Shown here piece by piece: positions 1-5,914 of a DNA stretch of 8,712 bases. The notes beneath the pieces were generated by a model that did no database searches, was not told the origin of the DNA, and saw nothing but the letters and a program-made list of their open reading frames with translations. Each line of letters begins with the position of its first letter. The first letter of the stretch is position 1. Location: NCBI GenBank assembly GCA_035308145.1, contig DATGHD010000181.1, positions 1 to 8,712 of the forward strand. Reading direction: 5' to 3'. The translations under genes were made by a program, and so were the position numbers. Source of the DNA: Roseiarcus sp035308145. Lineage in GTDB: Bacteria > Pseudomonadota > Alphaproteobacteria > Rhizobiales > Beijerinckiaceae.

Positions 1-1
1 C

Positions 2-673
2 GAGGCGATTGACCTTCGCGCCCGTCTTGCCGTGGCGAAAAGGCCGGCCGTCTTGAAACTCCTGGCGCTGACTGGCCTCGCCTTGCTCGGTCCTTTCGCC
101 GCGAACACCTATCTCGGCGTCCTTTTGGGTTCGGCGCTCGGCGTGACCGGCGCTCCCCTTGCCGGCGTCCTGATGATTTTCGGGCTGATGGGCTTTGGCG
201 GCAGCCTGTTCGGCGGCTACGGCGCCGATCATTGGCCGAGGGAGCGTTTCATCGCCGTCATCCTTGCGGTTCTTATCGCCGCCTTCGCCTTGCTGTCGAT
301 CGGCCCGCTGTGGGGCGGATTCTGGGGCGGCGCGGCGCTTATCATCGGCCTTTCGCTCTGGGGCCTGTTCGGCTGGGCTTTCCCGATCACGCAGCAGGCC
401 CGGCTTGTCTCGCTCGATCCGCCGCTCGCGCCGATCACTCTCTCGCTCAATACGTCCACCCTTTATCTCGGCGCGGCGATCGGCTCGGCCTTGGGCGGCT
501 TTACGATCCGCCAATGGTCGATCGGCGCGGTCGGATGGATCGCCGCGGCCTCTGAGCTCGCCGCTTTGGCCTATCTTGTCACAACTGACGCCCGGCTGAC
601 CTTCGCGAGAAGCCCGCGAGCGGAACGTATTCCCTGCCCAGAGGAAAAACCGGCGGAGGCCGCGGCGGCGTAA
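2..673 (+). CDS. MFS transporter, C-terminal half (5' end outside window)
   Basis: The reading frame is open from the first complete codon at position 2. The GTG at 32 is not needed as a start, because the preceding codons (EAIDLRARLA) continue the same frame, so I read this as the 3' part of a larger gene. The visible 223 residues contain six hydrophobic stretches with small-residue-rich helices, as in the second six-helix bundle of a 12-helix Major Facilitator protein. A GGYGADHWPRER segment between the second and third visible helices resembles the cytoplasmic motif A loop (G-x-x-x-D-R/K) repeated in the C-terminal half of these transporters. The tail after the last helix is short, charged and alanine-rich. 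The protein would sit in the inner membrane and export or import a small solute by ion coupling. The substrate cannot be told; an AraJ-like DHA1 drug/sugar efflux protein is one possibility. It converges on the next gene with only 14 bp between stops. Confidence 0.82.
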   Translation, partial: EAIDLRARLAVAKRPAVLKLLALTGLALLGPFAANTYLGVLLGSALGVTGAPLAGVLMIFGLMGFGGSLFGGYGADHWPRERFIAVILAVLIAAFALLSIGPLWGGFWGGAALIIGLSLWGLFGWAFPITQQARLVSLDPPLAPITLSLNTSTLYLGAAIGSALGGFTIRQWSIGAVGWIAAASELAALAYLVTTDARLTFARSPRAERIPCPEEKPAEAAAA

Positions 674-687
674 GCTCGCGCACCGTC

Positions 688-1275
688 TTACGAGCGGCGC
701 AAGGCGCGCTGGATCCGATCCTGGCTCACTGGGCTGCGCGGCGCTCCGCCGGTCAGGGCCTTCATCGCGCCGCCGGTGCGGGTCTGGTTGCCGATCGCGA
801 AATCCTCCGCCTCCGACAAAATGAAGGCCTTCATGGCGACCGCGACGCCGATGAAAAGGAAGGAAGAGAAAATCGTCGCCGCGGCCATCCATCCAAGGCC
901 ATCCTCTCCCATCCCGGGCGACAGAAAGCCGAGGCAGACGATCGCGGCGGCCGCGCCCAAAAGAGCGATCAATCCATTCAGCGTGCGGCCGAAAGCACGA
1001 TCGCCCAGAATGAGGTGAACGACCAAGCCGAGCACGAAACTGTAGAGAAGGATCAGAACCGACAGCGAGCGCATGTGGCGCGGCGACAACGCGGTCCCGG
1101 TCGTATTTTGAAGGAGGCCGGCGAGCTTTTGCGTGATCCAGCCGGGTTGCTGCGGCTGCGCGGGCGTCGCGCCGGCGGAGGCGCCGCCCGGCGAACCGGA
1201 AACCAAGCTGCCGTAAATCACCCGCACGAAAAAGACGGTCGCGACCGTCAGGACAAGTCGCAAAATGCGGTTCAT
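688..1275 (-). CDS. hypothetical four-helix membrane protein
   Basis: I do not recognise this 195-residue protein. It starts with a hydrophobic helix (about residues 4-22) that could be a signal anchor. A flexible Gly/Ser/Ala/Pro/Gln linker follows (about 25-45, including PAQPQQPG), then a short polar segment and three more membrane helices (about 70-90, 99-118 and 129-148). The C-terminal tail of about 45 residues is basic and ends RIQRALRRS. The linker and the following polar segment would lie on one face of the membrane, probably the periplasm. The start is ATG at 1275, with only a weak GGGG upstream. It is transcribed in the same direction as the cyclase gene and starts 140 bp after that gene's stop, so co-transcription is possible but unproven. 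Codon use matches the neighbours and the coding bias is good, so I am fairly sure it is a gene. The function is unknown. Confidence 0.7.
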   Translation of the reverse strand: MNRILRLVLTVATVFFVRVIYGSLVSGSPGGASAGATPAQPQQPGWITQKLAGLLQNTTGTALSPRHMRSLSVLILLYSFVLGLVVHLILGDRAFGRTLNGLIALLGAAAAIVCLGFLSPGMGEDGLGWMAAATIFSSFLFIGVAVAMKAFILSEAEDFAIGNQTRTGGAMKALTGGAPRSPVSQDRIQRALRRS

Positions 1276-1408
1276 GGCGAAGCCCCGATGTATTTCGCGG
1301 ACCTTGCCATCGGAAATCCTTCGGCGTCATCAATTGTCCAGAAAAGAGCCTCAAGAAACGCCGCGATGGTTTCCGCTTCGCTGACGGAGCGCTGAGCTTT
1401 TTCCGCTC

Positions 1409-1425
1409 GGCGGCGTCACGCCGCC
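1409..1425 (-). other. perfect hairpin with the cyclase stop codon as its loop
   Basis: GGCGGCG and CGCCGCC form a perfect 7-bp stem, and the 3-nt loop is exactly the TGA stop codon of the cyclase gene (1418-1416). On the minus strand it is followed by GAGCGGAAAAAGCTC, which can form a second, weaker stem but has an A-run instead of a T-run. It therefore lacks the U-tract of a classical intrinsic terminator. It could slow 3' exonucleases or act with Rho. A chance palindrome in GC-rich DNA is also possible. Confidence 0.4.
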
Positions 1426-2477
1426 TGGGATACGGCCGCCGCGGAAGGGCTGGCCTCGAGCGCAAAAAGCTCGACCGGGCTCTTCTTGCCGCGCAATTGG
1501 ATCGGGCCGAGGGCGCGCGCGGCTATGCCGGGCGGGACCTTCAGCTGATTGAGCAACGCCGCCGAAACGATGACCGGCGCCCCGATGTCGCGGGCGGAGT
1601 CGACGATCCGCGCCGCCGTATTCAGAGCATCGCCGAGCAGCGCGATCTCTTTCTTGATCGTCCCCATCTCGCCGACGACCACCGGTCCGCAATGCAGGCC
1701 CGCGCGAAGATCGACCTGCAAGCCGAATTCGCGCTCATAGAGCGGGCCAAGTTCGGCCAGTCGGCGGATCGCGCCGAAACAGGCGCGCAGGCACCGCGCC
1801 TCCTTGAGGCCAGCGGCGAGCGGCCAGGTCACGATCAGCTCGTCGCCGACATATTTGTGGATCTGGCCTTTCCAGATCACGATCGGGCCGGTGAGGTCGC
1901 CGACGAAGCGATTGAGCAGGCGATGGAATTGGACCTCGCCCAGGCGCTCGGCGGCGGCAGTCGAATTCTTCATGTCGATCATGAGAAAGATGCGTTGCTC
2001 GACGCGCGGTTGAAAGTAACGGCCGGTGACGAAGCTCAACAGAACATTCTGGCCGAGCAAGCTGTTCAAATCGAACAGGAAGCTGACCACGAAACTGATC
2101 GCGATAAAGTACAGGAGATCTCTCAGCCCAATTTCGAAACCGCCGAAGCCCGGGATGGGCACGAGCCGTTGGCCGATCCAGGCGGCGAACAAGAACACGC
2201 TGAGGTAGATCAGCGATTTTAAGGCCACGTGCGCCAGAAAGGGCGCGCGGCGAACGCCGCTACGCCGGATCGGCGCTTCGAGAACAAAGATGTTGAGCGA
2301 ACTCAGAAGACCGCCAATGACGCCGCCGATCAGCAGCCCGCGCTCGAAGCCGTAGACGCCGGCCCCTCCGGCGGCGCTCGTAGCAAAGTAGCCGCATGTC
2401 GCTCCCGCGAGAGCGCCGATCAGGGTGATCCTGAGGATGAGGGGAACGGCGATGCGCGTCCGGTCGTCGATGGCCAT
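1416..2477 (-). CDS. membrane-anchored class III adenylate/guanylate cyclase
   Basis: This 353-residue protein has an N-terminal membrane region with about four helices (residues 11-33, 47-66, 84-102 and 120-139). A short linker leads to a C-terminal class III nucleotide cyclase catalytic domain (about 160-345). The domain would make cAMP (or cGMP) from the nucleoside triphosphate on the cytoplasmic side. Visible catalytic features are the first metal-binding Asp in FLMIDMKNST (D168), the second in HKYVGDELI (D212) with the purine-reading Lys two codons after the His (K208), and the transition-state pair in GDALNTAAR (N286 and R290). The second purine-specificity position, usually Asp or Thr three residues before the Gly of that motif, is Ala279 here. 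Substrate choice is therefore uncertain, although I would guess adenylate cyclase. The start is ATG at 2477; no strong Shine-Dalgarno is visible. The gene is divergent from the restriction-modification remnant, with 198 bp between. No sensor domain other than the membrane part is present. Confidence 0.88.
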   Translation of the reverse strand: MAIDDRTRIAVPLILRITLIGALAGATCGYFATSAAGGAGVYGFERGLLIGGVIGGLLSSLNIFVLEAPIRRSGVRRAPFLAHVALKSLIYLSVFLFAAWIGQRLVPIPGFGGFEIGLRDLLYFIAISFVVSFLFDLNSLLGQNVLLSFVTGRYFQPRVEQRIFLMIDMKNSTAAAERLGEVQFHRLLNRFVGDLTGPIVIWKGQIHKYVGDELIVTWPLAAGLKEARCLRACFGAIRRLAELGPLYEREFGLQVDLRAGLHCGPVVVGEMGTIKKEIALLGDALNTAARIVDSARDIGAPVIVSAALLNQLKVPPGIAARALGPIQLRGKKSPVELFALEASPSAAAVSQAA

Positions 2478-2675
2478 CGTTGCGGCAGGAGCTTTTTCGG
2501 GCGGCGACTTAGCCCCAAACCGAGGGCGTGGCGAGAAGGACGAAGGCTATCGCAGACCGGCGAATTTGCCCAGCTTGATGGGCGGATTGTTCTTTATTTG
2601 TTCTCGCCGCCGCGCTAGGCTTCGCCGAAGCGTGATACTGTTTGGCGCCAACGAGAAACAGGGCGGGATCGGCAC

Positions 2676-2885
2676 ATGAGTTCGTCGGAATTGTCGCCGG
2701 GTCGAAAGACAAACGGCGCGCCGAAGCCGTCGGCCGATTCCAGAGCGAAGCCCGGCCCGCGTCGCCAAGCCCGCGCCGAGCTGATTTGGGAAGGCAAATA
2801 CGATGCCGGGCATCCACGTCTTGTCTCTACCGCTGCAAGAAAGACGTGGATGGCCGGGTCAAGCCCGGCCATGACAGAGTGGTGA
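2676..2885 (+). pseudogene. N-terminal stub of an adenine-specific DNA methyltransferase (mod-like)
   Basis: The first 43-44 codons (2676 to about 2807) encode a Lys/Pro/Arg/Ala-rich leader followed by AELIWEGKYDA. From memory of the family, an 'LIWEGKYD' segment close to the N terminus, after a basic leader, is typical of large site-specific adenine methyltransferases (type III Mod-like). In those it leads to a 'LPFQ..ETVN' segment and later the catalytic DPPY-type motif. None of that follows here. The homology stops at KYDA, and the frame runs through a palindromic repeat (residues from about 45, including WMAGSSPAMT) to a stop at 2883-2885. The product cannot be an active methyltransferase because it has neither the SAM-binding nor the catalytic motif. 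The gene is placed and oriented as the first gene of the remnant operon. The identification rests on a short motif, so confidence is moderate; the alternative is a meaningless small ORF. Confidence 0.5.
2811..2872. repeat. palindromic REP-like intergenic element (two hairpins)
   Basis: There are two perfect stems in a row. Stem 1 pairs CATCCACGTCTT (2811-2822) with AAGACGTGGATG (2841-2852), 12 bp, around an 18-nt loop. Stem 2 pairs ATGGCCGGG (2850-2858) with CCCGGCCAT (2864-2872), 9 bp, around TCAAG. The stems share 2850-2852, so they are alternatives or partly exclusive. The reverse strand reads MAGLDPAIHVF, a peptide I know as a common spurious ORF produced by a very abundant repeat in Bradyrhizobium, Methylobacterium and related genomes. 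The element sits exactly where the methyltransferase homology ends and 19 bp before the DUF4258 start. Confidence 0.8.
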
Positions 2886-2891
2886 GGCGAC

Positions 2892-3123
2892 TTGAAAACG
2901 ACGCGTTATTTCGAGGAGCACGTGTTGCGGAAGCGTCCCTATATTCGACGTGCTTGGTGCGAGGAAATACTTGCTGCCCCGATACGGCCGCATGCGGTTC
3001 TGGGGCCGTATCGCGCAAGCGGGTGAGGCTAGGCCGCGATATCTGCGCGTCGTCACACTGAAGGACGGCGAAACGGTCCACAACGCCTTTTTCGACCGAA
3101 ATTTTCGCAAGGAGCGACCATGA
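2892..3123 (+). pseudogene. DUF4258 family protein, internal deletion with frameshift
   Basis: Two adjacent frames together spell one small protein. Frame one starts at TTG 2892, after a GAGG at 2884-2887, and reads KTTRYFEEHVLRKRPYIRR then AWCEEILAAP up to about 2981. It then runs to a stop at 3022-3024. A second frame picks up from about 2983 with YGRMRFWGRIAQAGEARPRY, then LRVVTLKDGETVHNAFFDRN and FRKERP, and stops at 3121-3123. DUF4258 proteins of this type have a few more residues between the 'LAAPI' and 'DGRIRFWG' parts. The simplest reading is a small deletion, not a multiple of three, near 2980-2985. The stop overlaps the DUF2283 start as ATGA, the layout expected for a tightly coupled small-gene pair; such pairs are sometimes described as toxin-antitoxin-like. 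The frameshift leaves the N-terminal 30 residues with a foreign tail, so the product is probably inactive. A sequencing error could explain the frameshift but not the missing residues. Confidence 0.72.
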
Positions 3124-3329
3124 ACCTGCACTATTCGGAGACGGACAGCCTCTACATCGAACTGAAGACCACGCCGGGCGCCGAGACGCGAGAAATTGCC
3201 GAGGGTCTGCTGGCAGACTTCGACGCCAAGGGCGATGTTGTCGGTCTCGACATCGACCACGCTTCGCGCAAGCTCGATCTCTCCAAGGTTGAGACGATTG
3301 CGCTGCCGCCGGCGACCGCGGCCGAATGA
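3120..3329 (+). CDS. DUF2283 domain-containing small protein
   Basis: This complete 69-residue protein fits the DUF2283 family in length and layout. It has LHYSETDSLYIEL at the N terminus (compare the usual 'YDxxADALYI'), then TREIAEGLLADFDAKGDVVG and LDIDHASRKLDLSKV, as in the 'ETREI..G...D.D..G.VVGIEI..AS' pattern. The molecular function of DUF2283 is not established. It is often found beside DUF4258 genes, and the pair has been treated as toxin-antitoxin-like. Here the start ATG (3120) overlaps the stop of the broken DUF4258 frame (TGA 3121-3123), and its own stop (3327-3329) overlaps an ATG at 3326. GGAG at 3111-3114 gives a good ribosome-binding site. It is the only gene of the remnant operon that looks intact. 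Confidence 0.85.
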   Translation: MNLHYSETDSLYIELKTTPGAETREIAEGLLADFDAKGDVVGLDIDHASRKLDLSKVETIALPPATAAE

Positions 3330-3340
3330 CGGGCGCGATC

Positions 3341-3346
3341 GGAGAA
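3341..3346 (+). promoter_or_regulatory. Shine-Dalgarno site deciding the start of the restriction-helicase remnant
   Basis: GGAGAA stands 6 nt before ATG 3353. The in-frame ATG at 3326 has no comparable site and overlaps the DUF2283 stop. I therefore take 3353 as the original start, giving an N terminus MARKRKQAADQPDLLDA. Confidence 0.55.
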
Positions 3347-3352
3347 CCAACA

Positions 3353-3820
3353 ATGGCGCGCAAGCGCAAGCAGGCTGCCGATCAGCCCGACCTGCTGGAC
3401 GCACGGGTAGCGACCGCGCCGTGCGTGCCCGCCATCCGCGAGAAAGTGAAGGCGTGGCGGGAGGGCGGCTGCAAGGGCGTCAGCGACACCACACGAATCC
3501 TGCTGAACTACTGGTTCTCCACCGACCACAAGCTGCCAGATGGCCGCGGGTTCAAGTATCACCCGTTCCAGCGCGAAGCGATCGAGACGCTGATCTATCT
3601 CTACGAAGTCGCGAAGATGAGGCGGCACAAGAGTTTGATCGAGACTTTCGCCACCCGCAGCGACCTGCGGCTGCTGCAATTCGATGATTTCGCCCGCTAT
3701 GCGGTGAAGATGGCGACCGGGAGCCGCCGGGATCGAAAACCGAAGGAGCCAAGGAGCCGAGCGCGCACCAGACTAGCCGCGGAGAGACTTGAGTTCCGGC
3801 CCCGGAGACGCGATTTCTAG
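3353..3820 (+). pseudogene. truncated DEAD/DEAH-box restriction endonuclease (type III Res-like), N-terminal 124 residues
   Basis: The N-terminal part resembles the large DEAD-box restriction endonucleases annotated as type III Res-like or 'BPTD_3080 family'. The matching segments are a basic leader with QPDLLDA, VPAIREKVKAWREGG, DTTRILLNYWFSTDHKLPDG, FKYHPFQREAIETLIYLYEV (a Q-motif-like region) and DDFARYAVKMATGS. In intact relatives this last segment continues as the Walker A motif ATGSGKT. Here it breaks after ATGS (residues 121-124, about position 3724), and a tail of about 31 basic residues (RRDRKPKEPRSRARTRL...) with no family character runs to TAG 3818-3820. The whole ATPase core and nuclease domain, several hundred residues, are missing, so the product cannot translocate or cut DNA. 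The stop overlaps the stop region of the convergent flavoprotein gene, so the deletion endpoint lies between 3724 and 3817. The tail contains a direct repeat AAGGAGCC x2. Confidence 0.78.
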
Positions 3821-4407
3821 TAGGGCGGCTTCGTTCTCTCGCGCTGAGCCTTGGCGGCCTCCAGCCACCATACAAGGTCATCAGCGAAGCGGCCGAACGC
3901 CCGTGAGAGCGCTTGCCCGGCCTCTCCGATCGGCTCGCCGGCTTCGTCGAGCGTCTCCGCTAAGGGCCCCACGGTCAGCGTGCTGGAGATCACGACCATG
4001 CCCATTTCCGACAGAGTGTTGCGCCAGGCATAGCTGGAGCGTGTTCCCGATAGTCGGCCGAATGAATAGCTCGCGATCGCGGCCGGCCGCCAGAACCATT
4101 CTTCCAGGAAATGGTCGGTCAGATTCTTGAGCCCCGGCTGAACTCCCCAGTTGTATTCGCCGACGACAAAGAGAAAGGCATGGGCCGCGCGAATCTTCCC
4201 GGCCAGATTCTCCATCGCCGGCGGCGCGGCGCCGGGCTCATACTCCTTATACATGCGATCGAGCATCGGGAGATTCACCGCTTTCGCATCGATCAGCTCT
4301 ACGTCGTGGCCGCGGCTTTGCAGACCACGAAGGAGATACTCGGCTAACCGAATCCCGCGACGTTCGGATCGGTATGATCCATAGAAGATCAGGATTCTGT
4401 GACCCAT
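3817..4407 (-). CDS. NAD(P)H-dependent FMN reductase-like flavoprotein
   Basis: This 196-residue protein has the flavodoxin-like fold of the NADPH-dependent FMN reductase family. It opens with a first beta strand and phosphate-binding loop RILIFYGSYRSERRG (residues 4-18). The family's second signature follows as GEYNWGVQPGLKNLTDHF (83-100; compare 'PEYNxSxPGxLKNAIDW'), which packs against the isoalloxazine ring. Length is normal for the family. It would be a cytoplasmic FMN-binding oxidoreductase, perhaps acting on quinones, azo compounds, chromate or free flavin; the substrate cannot be told. I place the start at ATG 4407; a GTG at 4410 directly before it is in frame and cannot be excluded. 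It lies 40 bp after the prfB stop with no terminator between (only a short CGGCG-TTA-CGCCG hairpin without a T-run), so read-through from prfB is likely. It converges on and overlaps the helicase remnant. Confidence 0.85.
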   Translation of the reverse strand: MGHRILIFYGSYRSERRGIRLAEYLLRGLQSRGHDVELIDAKAVNLPMLDRMYKEYEPGAAPPAMENLAGKIRAAHAFLFVVGEYNWGVQPGLKNLTDHFLEEWFWRPAAIASYSFGRLSGTRSSYAWRNTLSEMGMVVISSTLTVGPLAETLDEAGEPIGEAGQALSRAFGRFADDLVWWLEAAKAQRERTKPPY

Positions 4408-4447
4408 CACTCGGCGCGATCGGCGTTACGCCGCTCCCCCAAAGCCC

Positions 4448-5576
4448 CTACTCCACGTCCTCCACCTCGACCGTGCGGCCCGACAGCCGCTGCGCCAGCG
4501 AGGCCTCCATGAATTCGTCGAGATCGCCGTCGAGCACTTCCGATGGCGCGCCGGAGACATGGCCGGTGCGGAGGTCCTTGACCATCTGGTACGGTTGCAG
4601 CACGTAGGAGCGGATCTGATGGCCCCAGCCGATGTCGGTCTTCGAGGCGGCGTCGGCGTTGACGGCGGCCTCGCGCTTTTCCAATTCGCGCTCGTAGAGC
4701 CTGGCGCGGAGCATGTTCCAGGCGGTGGCGCGGTTCTTGTGCTGCGAGCGTTCCGATTGGCAGGCGACGACGATGCCGGTCGGAATATGGGTGATCCGCA
4801 CCGCCGATTCGGTCTTGTTGATGTGCTGGCCGCCGGCGCCTGACGCGCGGTAGGTGTCGATGCGGCAGTCGCTTTCGTTGACCTCGATATTGATACGATC
4901 GTCGACCACCGGATAGACCCAGACCGAGGCGAAGCTCGTATGGCGGCGCGCGTTGGAATCGAAAGGCGAAATCCGCACCAGGCGATGCACGCCGGATTCG
5001 GTCTTGAGCCAGCCATGCGCGTTATGGCCCTTGACGACGATGGTCCCGGATTTGATGCCCGCCTCTTCGCCGTCCGTCTCTTCGATCAGTTCGACGTTGT
5101 ATTTCCGGCGCTCCGCCCAGCGCATGTACATGCGCAAAAGCATGCGCGCCCAATCGCAGCTCTCGGTGCCGCCGGCGCCCGAATGCACTTCGAGATAGGT
5201 GTCGTTGGCGTCCGCTTCGCCTGAGAGCAAAGCCTCCATCTGCCTGCGTTCGCCTTCCGCTTTCAGGCCGCGGAGGATCGCGACGCCCTCTTCCTCGCTG
5301 GCCGCGTCGCCCTCGGCCTCGCCGAGCTCGACCAGGGTCGCCGCATCGTCAAGCTCGCGCTCGAGCTTGGCGAGCGATTGCAGCCGGTCGTCCAGCAACG
5401 TTCGCTCGCGCATCAATTGCTGCGCGGCCTCAGGATCGTTCCAGAGCTTGGGATCTTCCGACTTGGCGTTCAGTTCGGCGAGGCGACGCTTGGCGGCGTC
5501 GACGTCAAAGATGCCTCCTCAGCAGCCCGATGGACTGCTTGATCGTCTCGACCAGGGTTTCGGCTTCTGCGCGCAT
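4448..5576 (-). CDS. prfB: peptide chain release factor 2 (RF2), made by programmed +1 frameshifting
   Basis: RF2 recognises UGA and UAA stop codons and triggers peptide release on the ribosome. The gene is in two frames. ATG 5576 starts a 23-codon leader (MRAEAETLVETIKQSIGLLR, then RHL) ending in an in-frame TGA at 5507-5505. After a +1 slip the main frame runs from GAC 5506 to TAG at 4448, giving 375 residues, normal for alphaproteobacterial RF2. The specificity tripeptide SPF (about 203-205) and the catalytic GGQ (about 248-250, in ASGAGGQHIN) are present and spaced as in E. coli. A caller using only the long frame would start at TTG 5416 and lose about 53 residues. The frameshift gives autoregulation: when RF2 is scarce, UGA is decoded slowly and more ribosomes shift. 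Upstream lies the repeat array; no convincing promoter or strong Shine-Dalgarno is visible. Confidence 0.96.
5504..5519 (-). promoter_or_regulatory. prfB +1 programmed frameshift signal
   Basis: On the minus strand the site reads AGGAGG (5519-5514), CAT, CTT (5510-5508), TGA (5507-5505), C. It has the same layout as the well-studied E. coli signal: an internal Shine-Dalgarno three bases before the CUU slippery codon, then UGA followed by C, a weak termination context. The AGGAGG codes for Arg-Arg at the same time. The downstream frame is continuous and conserved in sequence, which confirms the shift. Confidence 0.95.
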
Positions 5577-5704
5577 TGTGAGGCTCTTACGGATAAGGAG
5601 TTGTGTGGTGGCTCATTCGAGGTCAAGGACGCGTGCCGGCTCACCTCATATGAGAGACTCCGATGGAGGGCGGACTTTCTCATTGTTTGCATGGCGGAGC
5701 GAAA

Positions 5705-5798
5705 GCGCGAGATGAAATCGAAGTCAAGGAGACGCGAAGCGTCCCCGCCTCCGGCGGCGCCCCTTCGGGCCGTCCTTGAGTTCGAATTCATCTCGCGC
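5705..5798. repeat. long inverted repeat formed by tail-to-tail elements
   Basis: Arms 5705-5730 and 5773-5798 are 26 nt each and match at 24 of 26 positions when one is reverse-complemented. The two mismatches are A/T and G/C changes. The 42-nt interior holds hairpins GACGC-GAA-GCGTC (5731-5743) and CCGCC-TCC-GGCGG (5745-5757) and a weaker CCC-TTC-GGG (5761-5769). The whole would fold as a long stem crowned by two or three small hairpins, if extruded or transcribed. Confidence 0.8.
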
Positions 5799-5869
5799 AA
5801 AATGCTCGCCAAGCAATCAATGAGAACGTGGCGCTGAACCAGCGCCAGTCTCAGATGTGTTTGAGCCAG

Positions 5870-5914
5870 GGCGCGACGCGAAGCGCCGCCAGAGGCGGCG
5901 ACCGCTACGCGGTC
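5870..5914. repeat. triple-hairpin module between array copies
   Basis: Three short palindromes follow one another almost without gaps: GGCGC...GCGCC (5870-5887, or an inner CGC-GAA-GCG), GCCGCC-AGA-GGCGGC (5885-5899) and GACCGC-TAC-GCGGTC (5900-5914). The last two are perfect 6-bp stems with 3-nt loops. The set is similar in order and type to the hairpins at 5731-5769. Confidence 0.75.

Noticed and set aside
1497..2222. 241-codon plus-strand ORF opposite the cyclase
   Set aside because: Composition is that of an antisense frame (rich in D, R, A, Q); the minus strand has the full cyclase catalytic motifs.
2615..2872. Minus-strand ORF beginning MAGLDPAIHV
   Set aside because: The peptide comes from translating the palindromic repeat at 2811-2872; the same phrase arises as spurious ORFs at many places in related genomes. 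The rest has no coding character.
4421..4433. Terminator between prfB and the flavoprotein gene
   Set aside because: Only a 5-bp stem with a TTA loop and no T-run on the minus strand.
5577..5730. Sigma-70 promoter for prfB from TTGACC (5626-5621) or TTGACT (5727-5722) on the minus strand
   Set aside because: Both -35-like boxes are present, but neither has a believable -10 box at 16-18 bp. The second is part of the repeat tail.
5199..5837. 212-codon plus-strand ORF running from prfB into the spacer
   Set aside because: Its first half is the serine/arginine-rich antisense of prfB, and its second half translates the prfB leader and array copies. No start or family supports it.
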